Shown here: positions 1 through 8,737 of the stretch, piece after piece
Layout of the letters: each line of letters starts with the position of its first letter
Position numbering within the stretch: the first letter of the stretch is position 1
DNA from: Butyrivibrio sp. MC2013
Lineage (GTDB): Bacteria > Bacillota > Clostridia > Lachnospirales > Lachnospiraceae
Assembly: GCF_000424585.1 (NCBI RefSeq)
Contig: NZ_AUKE01000007.1
Span: forward strand, 124,001-188,000
Direction of reading: 5' to 3'
DNA: 64,000 nucleotides
The notes under the pieces: generated by a model
Database searches by the model: none
What the model was told of the DNA's origin: nothing
The model's input: only the letters and a program-made list of their open reading frames with translations
Translations under genes and position numbers: made by a program

Positions 1-250
1 CATCTGCACTCGCTGTTTCCGGTATATCTTTTCGAACAATATCTGTCAAGTATATCTTGTCACCTATACCAGTCAATCTAGCTGATGAAGATATTTCTTG
101 ATCGCCTTCGATTATAAATTCTTTTTGTTCAAATTCGCTGCTTGGAATCTCTGCACTTGATATGAGAGCATCCTTCTTACCAAGCCCGCAAGAGGATGCG
201 AATATAGAAATAATAATAATACCGATAATAAATATAGATTTAATTCTCAT
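1..250 (-). CDS. Putative lipoprotein, N-terminal part (cut by window edge)
   Basis: Not in the usual open-frame lists because the window edge cuts it. Reading the minus strand from the ATG at 250 gives a short basic start (MRIKS), a hydrophobic stretch rich in isoleucine, and a lipobox-like FASSC followed by G, so it should be a lipid-anchored exported protein. About 83 codons are open to the edge without a stop. The mature part is hydrophilic and I do not recognise a domain. The SD sequence is weak, but a good promoter lies about 70-100 bases upstream. Function unknown. Confidence 0.6.
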   Translation of the reverse strand, partial: MRIKSIFIIGIIIISIFASSCGLGKKDALISSAEIPSSEFEQKEFIIEGDQEISSSARLTGIGDKIYLTDIVRKDIPETASAD

Positions 251-321
251 TACTATTTGTGCTTAATAATACTGCAATAATGCCGCTTTAAGTCTTCTCC
301 CTCAAAATGTCACGTTTACTT

Positions 322-349
322 ATTGTACACTAATATTACCATAAGTCAA
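322..349 (-). promoter_or_regulatory. Sigma-A-type promoter of the lipoprotein gene
   Basis: On the minus strand TTGACT (349-344) and TACAAT (327-322) are separated by 16 bases, about 70 bases upstream of the lipoprotein ATG. Assigned by eye against the consensus. Confidence 0.5.
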
Positions 350-411
350 CACAGTAAATATATTCAAAACGCCTGTGTTTATTTATCAAGCTTTTAGGCA
401 ATATATAAAAT

Positions 412-545
412 AATCAAGATAACCCACCACCTTTAGGTGGTGGGAATATCTTGATTACGGGTGCGGGGTTATAAGCCCCGTACCCGTAGAACTGCGTCAG
501 CAGTGATTTTATAACGAGCAAAAAGCGAAGCGTTTGCGAGTTTAA
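412..545. repeat. Cluster of nested hairpins, possible mobile-element end or structured RNA
   Basis: Hairpin one (412-456): a 9-bp outer arm pairs 412-420 with 448-456, and an inner arm CCACCACC/GGTGGTGG closes on a TTTA loop. Hairpin two (457-487): ACGGGT and CGGGG arms close on a 7-base loop. Two smaller hairpin-like stretches follow (ACTGC/GCAGT near 491; GCAAA/TTTGC near 520). The arms are far more regular than chance. IS200/IS605-type elements carry end hairpins of this sort, but no transposase or TnpB gene is nearby, so this could be a remnant, a stand-alone structured RNA or an elaborate terminator. Bases 251-411 hold only the promoter noted separately. Confidence 0.5.
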
Positions 546-555
546 CCCGGCTCCT

Positions 556-867
556 TTAGTATTCGTCATCTTCAGCTGTGCCCAGACCATAATTTAGTAT
601 CTCATTGTATCTGGCATTTGCTTCTTCGCTTTCCTTCTTGTCTCTCCATGCCTCAATCTCACTGCAGATTGCCAGCATCTCATCCACAATGAGCTCTGCT
701 GATGAAGGTCTCACATTATATAGATATCCCATCATCCTGTTCATCGCTTTGGGACTGCCCAGATTCCTGGCTACTTCCATGCCAAGTTCATCCGGGAATC
801 CCAGTTCCCTTATGGCTTTTACCAGTTCATTTCTTGTCCTTATCCATTCCGCACTGTTTGATGTCAT
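556..867 (-). CDS. Small hypothetical protein (103 aa)
   Basis: The open frame extends to a TTG at 879, but the ATG at 867 is preceded by GGAGG with six spacer bases, so I place the start there (MTSNSAEW). The product is acidic and mostly helical in character, with no signal peptide or membrane segment. A charged tract (EIEAWRDKKESEE) and an acidic tail (AEDDEY) are visible. I do not recognise the family. It stands alone between the hairpin cluster and the mannoside operon. Strong SD and balanced codon use favour a real gene; function unknown. Confidence 0.65.
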   Translation of the reverse strand: MTSNSAEWIRTRNELVKAIRELGFPDELGMEVARNLGSPKAMNRMMGYLYNVRPSSAELIVDEMLAICSEIEAWRDKKESEEANARYNEILNYGLGTAEDDEY

Positions 868-969
868 CACGTCCTCCAAAGGTAATGCATTTTCGGGGCC
901 GGTCTTACTATATTTATGATCACACGAACTACTAGCAATTCAGATGGCGCCCTTTGCTGTATACTCATT

Positions 970-1048
970 ATACATTCTTTGACTAATAATCCAAGAATGT
1001 ATGTATTATTAGATGACCATTCAGAAACACGCATTTGCTGCGTGTTTC
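970..1048. repeat. Two hairpins between genes
   Basis: Arms ATACATTCTT (970-979) and AAGAATGTAT (993-1002) form a 10-bp stem. A second 10-bp stem pairs 1024-1033 with 1039-1048 (GAAACACGCA) around a 5-base loop. The first stem reappears, extended to 14 bp, in the transporter operon at 10541-10573. Neither is followed by a clear T-run. The rest of 868-1083 shows no gene. Confidence 0.5.
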
Positions 1049-1083
1049 GTGAGAACATGAATCAAGCAAATACAACACAAAAA

Positions 1084-1140
1084 CCCCCGGCGCAACCTGA
1101 TATGTCCGGATTCCGGGTACATATTAGCTTATGCCAGGGG
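1084..1140 (-). terminator. Terminator of the mannoside operon
   Basis: On the minus strand, arms at 1140-1133 and 1091-1084 (CCCCTGGC / GCCGGGGG) enclose an inner hairpin with ATATGT/ACATAT arms, and are followed by a T-rich tract (TTTTTGTGTTG). It lies just after the stop of the phosphohexomutase gene, the last gene of the operon. Confidence 0.75.
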
Positions 1141-1158
1141 AATTATAATAATTAGATC

Positions 1159-2877
1159 TTAATTATTGAATTTAGAGATCAGTCCGTCTATCACATCTGC
1201 CAGCTTATGCTCTTTAGCTTCAGCGTCAGCTTCATCATTTCCTTTAACAGATAAATATATCTTGAGCTTGGGCTCTGTACCGGAGGGCCTTACTACAACT
1301 GACATACCACCTTCCAGGTAGAACTTCAGTACGTCGGACAGAGGTAGGCCGTCCACGCCCTTTAGGTAGTCATTTACTCTGGACACCTTGTAGCCCATGA
1401 AGTCTTCAGATATATTCCTGAACGCAGCCATGATATCCTTCATGACCTTCTCACCTGTCGCGCCCTTGAATTCATAGCTGTAGAGCCTGTCCAGGCAGTA
1501 ACCAAAGCGTCTGTGGATCTCATCAAGCTTTTCTGTCAGAGATATGCCCTGAGCCTTGTAATATGCGAACATATCACAGATCATCAGAGCGCCGTTTACC
1601 GCATCCTTGTCTCTTACATGATCGCCTGTAAGGTATCCGTAGCTCTCTTCAAAGCCAAAGATATAATCAGAGGCTCTTCCGGCTTCTGCCAGCAGCTCTA
1701 TCTGCTCACCAATATATTTAAAGCCTGTCAGGACATTGATAGTCTTTACGCCGTAGCTGTCTGCTATGCTCTCACCCAGTTCGCTGGTCACTATTGTCTT
1801 GACCATTACAGGACTGGCAGGCATGCTGCCTTTCTTTTTTCTAAGCTCGCATACATAGTCCAGTAGCAGGCACCCTGTCTCATTACCGGAGAGCAGTCTG
1901 TAATCGTCTCCATCTCGTACTGCTATGCCTACTCTGTCGCAATCAGGATCTGTGGCCAGAAGGAGCTCTGCGCCTGTCTTTCTCGCTGTCTCCATACCAC
2001 GAGCCATAGCTTCCTTGATCTCAGGATTGGGATAAGGACATGTAGGGAAATTACCATCAGGCTTTGCCTGCTCTTCTACCAGAGTGATATTCTCATAACC
2101 CAGCTCCTTCAGAGCTCTAAGCACAGGCTTTAAACCTGTTCCATTCAAAGGAGTATATACTATTGGAATATTTTTATCCACTTTAGAGATATCAGGATCA
2201 TCATCAGCTACAGCAGATAAGAGAGAGAGCTTTTTGACCTCTTCTGTAAATCTGTCATAAACTTCATCAGGGATATAGGATATCAGGCCCTTTGAAAGAC
2301 CTTCTTCAAATGATATTCTCTTAACTCCCTGCCAGATATCCACTTCACCGATAGCTGCCTGTATCTCGCCGGCAGCTTCCTGAGTGATCTGACATCCATC
2401 AGCTCCATATACCTTGTAGCCGTTATAAGCCGCAGGATTGTGAGATGCTGTCACCATGATACCTGCCGCTGTATGAAGGTCTCTTACAGCAAACGACAGG
2501 CATGGAGTAGGCATAAGCTCAGGATATATATATGCATGGATACCGTTAGCAGCAAATACTCCTGCGCTCACCTTTGCAAAAAGGTCTGACTTTATCCTGG
2601 AATCATAGGAAATAGCAATAGAACGGTCAGGAGCCGCAAAATGCTTTATTACATAATCCGCCAATCCCTGGCTTGCCTTTGCAACGGTATATATGTTCAT
2701 ACGGCCGCAGCCTGCGCCGATAATGCCCCTAAGACCACCTGTACCAAAGGACAGCTCCTTATAAAAGGCATCTTCTATTTTCTTTTCATCATCCTTAATT
2801 TCTAAGAGCTCTTTTTCCAGATCCTTATCTTCCAGATCCTGCTTACACCAACTTGCATATTCTACTTTGTAATCCAT
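1159..2877 (-). CDS. Alpha-phosphohexomutase (phosphoglucomutase/phosphomannomutase)
   Basis: Cytosolic enzyme that moves phosphate between C1 and C6 of a hexose. All four landmarks of the alpha-D-phosphohexomutase superfamily are present: the phosphoserine loop TASHNP (Ser145), the metal loop DPDCDR (Asp310/312/314), the sugar-specificity loop GFEESYGY (about 410) and the phosphate-binding RPSGTEPKLKIY near residue 535. At 572 aa it matches the long PgcA/PGM2-like branch. The ATG at 2877 has GGGAGG six bases upstream; an in-frame TTG one codon earlier is unlikely. As last gene of an operon whose GH130 enzymes yield mannose-1-phosphate, it probably makes mannose-6-phosphate, though sequence alone cannot exclude glucose-1-phosphate as main substrate. 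Confidence 0.9.
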   Translation of the reverse strand: MDYKVEYASWCKQDLEDKDLEKELLEIKDDEKKIEDAFYKELSFGTGGLRGIIGAGCGRMNIYTVAKASQGLADYVIKHFAAPDRSIAISYDSRIKSDLFAKVSAGVFAANGIHAYIYPELMPTPCLSFAVRDLHTAAGIMVTASHNPAAYNGYKVYGADGCQITQEAAGEIQAAIGEVDIWQGVKRISFEEGLSKGLISYIPDEVYDRFTEEVKKLSLLSAVADDDPDISKVDKNIPIVYTPLNGTGLKPVLRALKELGYENITLVEEQAKPDGNFPTCPYPNPEIKEAMARGMETARKTGAELLLATDPDCDRVGIAVRDGDDYRLLSGNETGCLLLDYVCELRKKKGSMPASPVMVKTIVTSELGESIADSYGVKTINVLTGFKYIGEQIELLAEAGRASDYIFGFEESYGYLTGDHVRDKDAVNGALMICDMFAYYKAQGISLTEKLDEIHRRFGYCLDRLYSYEFKGATGEKVMKDIMAAFRNISEDFMGYKVSRVNDYLKGVDGLPLSDVLKFYLEGGMSVVVRPSGTEPKLKIYLSVKGNDEADAEAKEHKLADVIDGLISKFNN

Positions 2878-2910
2878 CAAACTCCTCCCAAAAGAGAACA
2901 GATATTATCA

Positions 2911-3861
2911 TCAGTTAGCTTTAGAAGCTATTATCATCATTTTTCCTTTTAACAAGGCTCTGCCGTAGCCGCATGGGATTATCAGACTGTCACCTTTTCT
3001 GACCTTTTCTCCATCTATCTCTCCCTCACCGTCTACCACAGTGACATTAAGATAGCTCTCTTCATCCTCCAGCACAGCTTCGCCATCCACGTTTATCTTA
3101 TATACGCTATAGTATTTGCCGCTGTATAGAGTCAGCTGCTTGTTTATCTCGTGCTCCTGGGCTTCTGCAGCTATATAGCAGTTATCCAGAGGAGCTGCAG
3201 GCGCTGTTATGACAGCCTTACTCTCTGCGATATGAAGAGGCCTTTTGACGCCGCCTGATAACCTGTCATAATCATATACCCTGTATGTGATATCGCTGCT
3301 CTGCTGAGTCTCCAGTATGAGGATGCCGCTTCCTATAGCATGTACGGTACCGGGATCAATCTGGAGGAAATCGCCTTTTTTGACCTTTACTTTTCTAAGG
3401 AGCTTATCCCATTCTCCCTTATCGATCATATCGGACAGTTCCTCTTTGTCCCCGGCATTGTGCCCCAGTACCAGCTCGGCACCTTCTTCGCAATCCAGGA
3501 TATACCAGCATTCAGTCTTACCCAGGGATCCGTTCTCATGGACCCTTGCATATTCATCATCAGGATGGACCTGGATACTAAGCTTATCCCTGGCATCTAT
3601 GATCTTGACCAGGAGAGGAAATCTGTCTCCATTGTCACCGCTGCCAAACAGCTGTGGCACTTCCTCCCAGAGGCGTGATAGTGTGAATCCGTCATAGCTT
3701 CCACCCATCACCTTACAATCGCCACCAGGATGAGCAGATACAGACCAGAGTTCACCTATGTCACTTCCGTTTTCGCCGCAGGCGAATTCCTTTGAGAGTC
3801 TGTCTCCGCCCCATATGGTATGCTTGACCTCTGCCCTTAATCTGATCAGTTCTTTTTTCAT
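2911..3861 (-). CDS. manA: Mannose-6-phosphate isomerase, class I
   Basis: Zinc-dependent cupin enzyme interconverting mannose-6-phosphate and fructose-6-phosphate. Seen: QVHPDDEYA and the glutamate in KTECWYIL (metal ligands), GTVHAIGSGIL (third ligand plus active-site region), and a second cupin-like C-terminal half. The 316 aa length is typical of short Gram-positive ManA. The start at 3861 has AAGGA upstream. It sits 30 bases before the phosphohexomutase and 31 after a GH130 gene. With the mutase it completes the route mannose-1-P to mannose-6-P to fructose-6-P. Confidence 0.92.
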   Translation of the reverse strand: MKKELIRLRAEVKHTIWGGDRLSKEFACGENGSDIGELWSVSAHPGGDCKVMGGSYDGFTLSRLWEEVPQLFGSGDNGDRFPLLVKIIDARDKLSIQVHPDDEYARVHENGSLGKTECWYILDCEEGAELVLGHNAGDKEELSDMIDKGEWDKLLRKVKVKKGDFLQIDPGTVHAIGSGILILETQQSSDITYRVYDYDRLSGGVKRPLHIAESKAVITAPAAPLDNCYIAAEAQEHEINKQLTLYSGKYYSVYKINVDGEAVLEDEESYLNVTVVDGEGEIDGEKVRKGDSLIIPCGYGRALLKGKMMIIASKAN

Positions 3862-3892
3862 GAGTCTTCCTTTTTGCTTCTATTTAGAATTT

Positions 3893-5107
3893 CTAATTAG
3901 TCTTATTTCCATCGGCATCAAATAATCTCACATAGCTTACCAGCTCAGCAAGATCTGTCCTTGCAATACCGATCTTCTGATCTGCTGCGCCATAGCCCAT
4001 GATCAGCTCGCCGCCCTTGATAACAGCGCCGGTTGTGAAGATGCAGGGGCAGGGGAATTTATCAGGAAGCTCCCATTTCTGCCTTGCATAGATCAGTCTC
4101 TCGCTCATCCTATGCTTTATTACAGGAAAATCATCTTCCTTTTCCTCCAGGATCATAAAGGACTGAGTATAGCCATAGTCAGGCAGCTGTTTGCCATGAT
4201 AGGATATGAGCCACTCACCATTACCCAGATCGATGGGGGGGAAGCTTGCGCCTACTCTCTCCTCTTCCCAATCAAACTCACTCTTTGCCAGGAGAGTATG
4301 GCGTGCCTTATCAGTCATAAAGTCAGCAAAATTATCAGCACAAGCCATAAATATAGCAGGAGTCATTACGCCCTCACCGCCTGTGAAATTGTAGGATTTC
4401 TCAGGTCTGTGAAGCATGACAAGCTGCTCTTTGCCATCTATCTTCATCTTCTTTGGGAAGAAGAATACGTCCCTGTTATCACTCTTATTACCATCAGTGA
4501 GAGGTCCTACATATGCAAAGGCATCATCATATCTCTGCTCTTTAAGGGCAGTCAGATCCACCTTGAAGAGAACAGTAACTGTATCATTCCTGTTAGCAAG
4601 GCAACCGATCATATTATTCTCATCTTCAGCCCAATCAGGAAGATTGTCTCTTCTCTTATCTCCTTCCCAGTATGCTCCCGGGGGAAAGAGCCTGCAGGCT
4701 ACTGTGAGATAGAGCTCTCCTGCCAGATAAAAGAGTCTGGGATCCTCTATGCAGCCGTTGGCATAATTAAGTACGCGCTCTCCATATATGTTCTCGATAT
4801 ACATATCCTCTTCTTCATAGGCAAGACGAGGAGCAAGGGCAGGACGGCTAAAATCAGGTTCAAAGCTTTCACCGCCGTCTGTACTCTTTGCATATCCCAG
4901 GAATATGGGATACGGATCAGACTTACCCTTCAGATTCTTGGAGGGCCAGGGACCTGTTGATCTAAAGAGCATATGAATAGTGTGTCCGTCTTCATCCAGC
5001 ACAAGAGCGGGATTGAGGACCATGGTATCAGCCCAGTCGCAGCCGGGCTTGGGCTCCAGTACAGGACTTTTAGAATACTTAATTTCCGGGATTTTAATAT
5101 TTTCCAT
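3893..5107 (-). CDS. GH130 protein of unassigned subgroup
   Basis: Third and most divergent GH130 protein of the operon, 404 aa, no signal peptide, so cytosolic. The five-bladed propeller family is shown by the catalytic-type motif EDPRLFY (Asp122), the basic phosphate-site type residues in NRDVFFFPKK and LHRPE, ISYHG, and the late GAADQKIGIA blade. It aligns poorly outside these motifs with its two neighbours and carries an extra stretch (about 55-115 and 145-165). The start is the ATG at 5107 with GAGG six bases upstream; the TTG two codons earlier is unlikely. Retained His and Arg residues suggest a phosphorylase rather than a beta-1,2-mannosidase-type hydrolase, but substrate and linkage are unknown. 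Confidence 0.8.
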   Translation of the reverse strand: MENIKIPEIKYSKSPVLEPKPGCDWADTMVLNPALVLDEDGHTIHMLFRSTGPWPSKNLKGKSDPYPIFLGYAKSTDGGESFEPDFSRPALAPRLAYEEEDMYIENIYGERVLNYANGCIEDPRLFYLAGELYLTVACRLFPPGAYWEGDKRRDNLPDWAEDENNMIGCLANRNDTVTVLFKVDLTALKEQRYDDAFAYVGPLTDGNKSDNRDVFFFPKKMKIDGKEQLVMLHRPEKSYNFTGGEGVMTPAIFMACADNFADFMTDKARHTLLAKSEFDWEEERVGASFPPIDLGNGEWLISYHGKQLPDYGYTQSFMILEEKEDDFPVIKHRMSERLIYARQKWELPDKFPCPCIFTTGAVIKGGELIMGYGAADQKIGIARTDLAELVSYVRLFDADGNKTN

Positions 5108-5117
5108 TGTCAACCTC

Positions 5118-6137
5118 TTATCTCATGCCTATCTCAGTATCATTATCATTTACAACTGAATGATCCTTGATATAATCTATGATCTCATCCACATATCCAA
5201 AGGCCAGACCCACGTAGCTGTCAGCAGCTCCGTAATAGATAGCGATCTTGCCGTTTTCACTGTTCTGAACAGTAGCGCAGGGGAAGCATACATTGGGCAC
5301 AAAGCCTCTCTCTTCATACCACTCCTGAGGAGTCATAAGGAAGGTCTCGCATCTGTATTTCACGATAGAAGGATTATCAATATCCAGGATCGCACCGCCT
5401 ATAGAATATACAAAGCCGTTGCAGGTACCTGTTACACCGTGATAGAAAAGGAGCCAGCCTTCAGATGTTTCAATAGGTGTAGCGCCGCTTCCGATCTTAA
5501 GAGATTCCCACCAGTTACCATTGGGTGACATCACATGACGGTGCTTGCCCCAATAGGTCATATCAGGACTTTCGCTAAGGAAGATGTCTCCAAAGGGTGT
5601 ATGTCCGCTATCGGAAGGCCTGGACAGGAGCATGTACTTGCCATTGATCTTTCTGGGGAAGAGCACAGCATTTCTATTGAAGGGAATAAAAGGATTCTCG
5701 ATCCTGACAAAGCTCTTATAATCCCTTGTCTTTGCTATACCAATGGATGCGCCGTAGAAATCCTGACACCAGATGATATAATAATCATCCTCTACCTTTA
5801 CCAGTCTGGGATCATAAGCATACTCAGGCATGAAAAGTTTGCCCTCTGCATCGGTGAACCTGATCTTATCTTTGTCTATATTCCAGTTTATGCCATCATC
5901 ACTTCTACCAAGATAAATTGCAGGGATGCCATTTGTCTGCTCTCCGCGGAATACGCCGATAAAGCCATCACCATAAGGCATTACAGCACTGTTAAATATC
6001 CTTGCCACACCTTCTACAGGATTTCTGCCTATAACGGGATTTGCGGAGTATCTCCACACAGGAGCTCCTACAAGGTTTTCCGGCTTATCCTGCCAGGGAA
6101 CATTTTTTGTCTCCGGTCCATATATCTGATATTTCAT
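5118..6137 (-). CDS. GH130_2-like beta-1,4-mannooligosaccharide phosphorylase
   Basis: Predicted to split mannosyl residues from the non-reducing end of mannooligosaccharides with phosphate, giving alpha-mannose-1-phosphate. The N-terminus (NVPWQDKP, WRYSANPVI, RIFNSAV) and 339 aa length resemble Ruminococcus albus RaMP2-type enzymes from memory. The catalytic-type Asp109 lies in AYDPRLVKVEDDYY; phosphate-site residues are in RNAVLFPRKI, LSRPSD and LFYHGV. SD AAAGGA precedes the ATG. The gene follows the MGP-like gene after a 94-base spacer with a hairpin and is 10 bases from the third GH130 gene. Exact chain-length preference is inferred. Confidence 0.85.
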   Translation of the reverse strand: MKYQIYGPETKNVPWQDKPENLVGAPVWRYSANPVIGRNPVEGVARIFNSAVMPYGDGFIGVFRGEQTNGIPAIYLGRSDDGINWNIDKDKIRFTDAEGKLFMPEYAYDPRLVKVEDDYYIIWCQDFYGASIGIAKTRDYKSFVRIENPFIPFNRNAVLFPRKINGKYMLLSRPSDSGHTPFGDIFLSESPDMTYWGKHRHVMSPNGNWWESLKIGSGATPIETSEGWLLFYHGVTGTCNGFVYSIGGAILDIDNPSIVKYRCETFLMTPQEWYEERGFVPNVCFPCATVQNSENGKIAIYYGAADSYVGLAFGYVDEIIDYIKDHSVVNDNDTEIGMR

Positions 6138-6156
6138 ATTTATCCTTTCCGATATA

Positions 6157-6210
6157 ATTACTGATCAAACTTTAAAACTGTTTTTCATATTCTAAAGAAT
6201 GATCAGTAAT
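6157..6210. other. Intercistronic inverted repeat
   Basis: Arms ATTACTGATCA (6157-6167) and TGATCAGTAAT (6200-6210) pair perfectly over 11 bp around a 32-base A/T-rich loop, between two GH130 genes. There is no T-run, so processing or stability control of the operon mRNA is more likely than termination. Confidence 0.5.
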
Positions 6211-6231
6211 TCTCATTTACTTTGCTATTTA

Positions 6232-7407
6232 TCAGTTCGATTCTTTAAGCAGCTCCAGATTCCTGCTGATCAGGTCGCATCTCTGAGATACGCAAAGGAC
6301 TGATCTTCCGGGATCCTCCTCTGTAGAGAATACATAGTCTATCAGCTTGTCCATGGTAGTAGTTGCCACATGGAGTCTGGTATCAGATGAAGCATAGTAG
6401 ATATATACTTCACCTTTTTCGTTAACGATAGCGCCATTAGTAAATACCACGTTGGATACATCACCTACGCGCTCGCTTCCTCTGGGTCCAATGAGGAGTC
6501 CTGAAGGCTCGGCAATGACCTTGGAAGGATCCTTAAGATCTGTAGCAAATGCATAGAGTACATATCTAAGGCCGGCTGCTGTATTTCTAACGCCGTGAGC
6601 GATGTGGATCCAGCCCCTGTTTGTCTTGATAGGAACAGCGCCTGCTCCGTTCTTGGCTTCAGTGATGGTATGATATTTTCTAAGGCTGGTCATCTTCTCT
6701 TCATCTATCACAGCCTGGCAGATATCATCACACAGTCCAAAGCCGATACCGCTACCGTTTCCTGTCTCAATAAAGTCATCCATAGGTCTTGTATAGAAAG
6801 CATATTTGCCATCTACAAATTCAGGATGCAGTACCACATTTCTCTGCTGAGGAGAATGAAGAGTCACAAGATTGGGCAGTCTCTCCCAGGTCTTCATATC
6901 CTTGGTCCTGACAATACCGGCAGCTGCTACTGCTGCAGACAGATCGCTGACAGATGTATCCTTGCTCTCAGAGCAGAATACTCCGTAGATATATCCATCC
7001 TCGTGCTTGGTCAGTCTCATGTCATATACATTGGTCTCTTCCTTGCAGGTATCCTCCAGCAGGATGGGATAATCATGGAACCTGAAGCCGTCTATACCGT
7101 TATCACTCTCAGCCACTGCAAAAAAGGACTTTCTGTCATTACCTTCTACTCTGGCTACCAGATAGTATTTGCCATTCAGATAAATAGCACCGGAATTCAT
7201 TACAGCATTGATACCCAGTCTCTCCATGAAGAAGGGGTTGGTATCCTTGTTCAGATCATATCTCCAGGTCAGGGGAGTATGATCCCTTGTAAGTACAGGA
7301 TACTCATATCTGTCGAATATACCGTTATAGAAATCTGATTTTACATTTTTTCTTTCCAGAAGCTCATTCTGCTTCTTCAATTCGTTATAATACTTTTCGT
7401 GTATCAT
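6232..7407 (-). CDS. GH130_1-like 4-O-beta-D-mannosyl-D-glucose phosphorylase
   Basis: Predicted to convert mannosyl-glucose and phosphate to mannose-1-phosphate and glucose. Long stretches match my memory of R. albus RaMP1: [58 protein letters not shown] (catalytic-type Asp129), [37 protein letters not shown]. The 391 aa length and the helical N-terminal extension are typical of this subgroup. The start ATG shares one base with the stop of the epimerase gene (TAATG), implying translational coupling. That pairing is the classic epimerase/phosphorylase module for mannobiose. Confidence 0.93.
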   Translation of the reverse strand: MIHEKYYNELKKQNELLERKNVKSDFYNGIFDRYEYPVLTRDHTPLTWRYDLNKDTNPFFMERLGINAVMNSGAIYLNGKYYLVARVEGNDRKSFFAVAESDNGIDGFRFHDYPILLEDTCKEETNVYDMRLTKHEDGYIYGVFCSESKDTSVSDLSAAVAAAGIVRTKDMKTWERLPNLVTLHSPQQRNVVLHPEFVDGKYAFYTRPMDDFIETGNGSGIGFGLCDDICQAVIDEEKMTSLRKYHTITEAKNGAGAVPIKTNRGWIHIAHGVRNTAAGLRYVLYAFATDLKDPSKVIAEPSGLLIGPRGSERVGDVSNVVFTNGAIVNEKGEVYIYYASSDTRLHVATTTMDKLIDYVFSTEEDPGRSVLCVSQRCDLISRNLELLKESN

Positions 7408-8675
7408 TAGTCTCTCTCCCTCATCATATCCATTATTTCAAAACACATTCTTCCGTTGTGGTAAGGACATTTCCAAGGCTCTACTATCTCTCTTCTTATA
7501 GGACTTCCATCAGCCCTTGTCTCCCAATACCACTCAGAGCCCTGCCTTTTATCAATCATGTATTCTTTGGTAAAAGCCCAGATATTCTCAGCAGCCTTTA
7601 GAAATTTCTCCTCACCGGTCTTTCTATAAGCGTTTGCAAAACCCACAACAGCCTCAGCCTGTACCCACCATATGCAGGTATCATCAACCTTTCCCTTTTC
7701 ACATTCATTAGAAAAGCTCTGTCCGTTATAGGCCTTGTCAATCACACACTCTGCCATCTCTAAGGTCATGTCCCTGATCTTCTCATACTCACCATCAGGA
7801 AATGCAGACTCTCCAAGATCCTCTACAGCTCTGTCTATCAGCCATGAAGATTCAATATCATGGCCATAGCTGTGAAGATCTATAAGTGTGTTATAGTCCT
7901 TGTCAAAGAAGACCTCCTGGCGTTTAAGAAGAGGATTATATATCCTTCGCCTTACCAGGATCAGGATATCTGTGAGCCTTTTTTTGACTCTTTCCAGATT
8001 CTTGTCCTGCAGATTATTCATATCTTCACTGATACATTCTTTATCAGCATCAGACGCATCGTTTTTTACCAGTGCTTCATATAATCCTGTATAAGCTTCA
8101 AGCACATGGAGCGCTGTATTCATGGTCCTCTCTGCAATCACACCGTTTTCTGAGAGTTTCTCATTACTAGAGGGTGTAAAATCCCTGTTAAAGGCTTCAA
8201 GATATCCCTCTTCATCTCTCATCTTCTCTTCTATGAGATCAAAGAGTTCAAGAGCCTTATCAAGGGCCTGCCTGTTAGCTGATGCCAGATAATATTTGGA
8301 AAGGGCATATATGGCAAAGGCCTGATTATATGTATGCTTGGTATCATCCAGCACCTTGCCGTCATAGGTCATAGACCAGTATATGCCGCCCTTTTCTCCG
8401 TCCATGCAATAGCGCATCATAAAATCATATGCATGATTTGCTGCCTTTAAGAGCTCTTTATCACCCAGCTTCAGATATGCCCCTGAAAAGAACCAGAGGA
8501 TACGGCTGTTTAATATGCAGCCCTTTGGAGCCTTCTTATCCAGACTTAGATCATAATCCAAAAGTCCGTAGTATCCGCCCTTCTCGTCATCCTTCATAGA
8601 AAGCCAGAAGGGAATTATATGCTCTTTTAATTCTTTTTCTATTTCTGATCTCATATTAGTCTGCTGCTCATTCAT
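7407..8675 (-). CDS. Cellobiose 2-epimerase (AGE family)
   Basis: Cytosolic (alpha/alpha)6-barrel enzyme that epimerises the reducing-end sugar of beta-1,4 disaccharides, here presumably mannobiose to mannosyl-glucose. Seen: [49 protein letters not shown], the catalytic His motif [22 protein letters not shown] and the C-terminal [11 protein letters not shown]. An insert of about 25 charged residues around 205-230 makes it slightly longer (422 aa) than usual. I place the start at the ATG at 8675 (MNEQQ) after GGAG; the frame is open upstream to 8693. It overlaps the next gene by one base. Confidence 0.92.
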   Translation of the reverse strand: MNEQQTNMRSEIEKELKEHIIPFWLSMKDDEKGGYYGLLDYDLSLDKKAPKGCILNSRILWFFSGAYLKLGDKELLKAANHAYDFMMRYCMDGEKGGIYWSMTYDGKVLDDTKHTYNQAFAIYALSKYYLASANRQALDKALELFDLIEEKMRDEEGYLEAFNRDFTPSSNEKLSENGVIAERTMNTALHVLEAYTGLYEALVKNDASDADKECISEDMNNLQDKNLERVKKRLTDILILVRRRIYNPLLKRQEVFFDKDYNTLIDLHSYGHDIESSWLIDRAVEDLGESAFPDGEYEKIRDMTLEMAECVIDKAYNGQSFSNECEKGKVDDTCIWWVQAEAVVGFANAYRKTGEEKFLKAAENIWAFTKEYMIDKRQGSEWYWETRADGSPIRREIVEPWKCPYHNGRMCFEIMDMMRERD

Positions 8676-8737
8676 TTGGCCACTCTCCATCACTGATCGC
8701 GTTTATATTCCAAGACAATGATCACTATCTCTTTTTA

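Noticed and set aside
4112-4960. 282-codon plus-strand frame
   Set aside because: It lies antisense inside the GH130 gene, whose motifs and SD are clear; composition follows the reverse of a coding strand.
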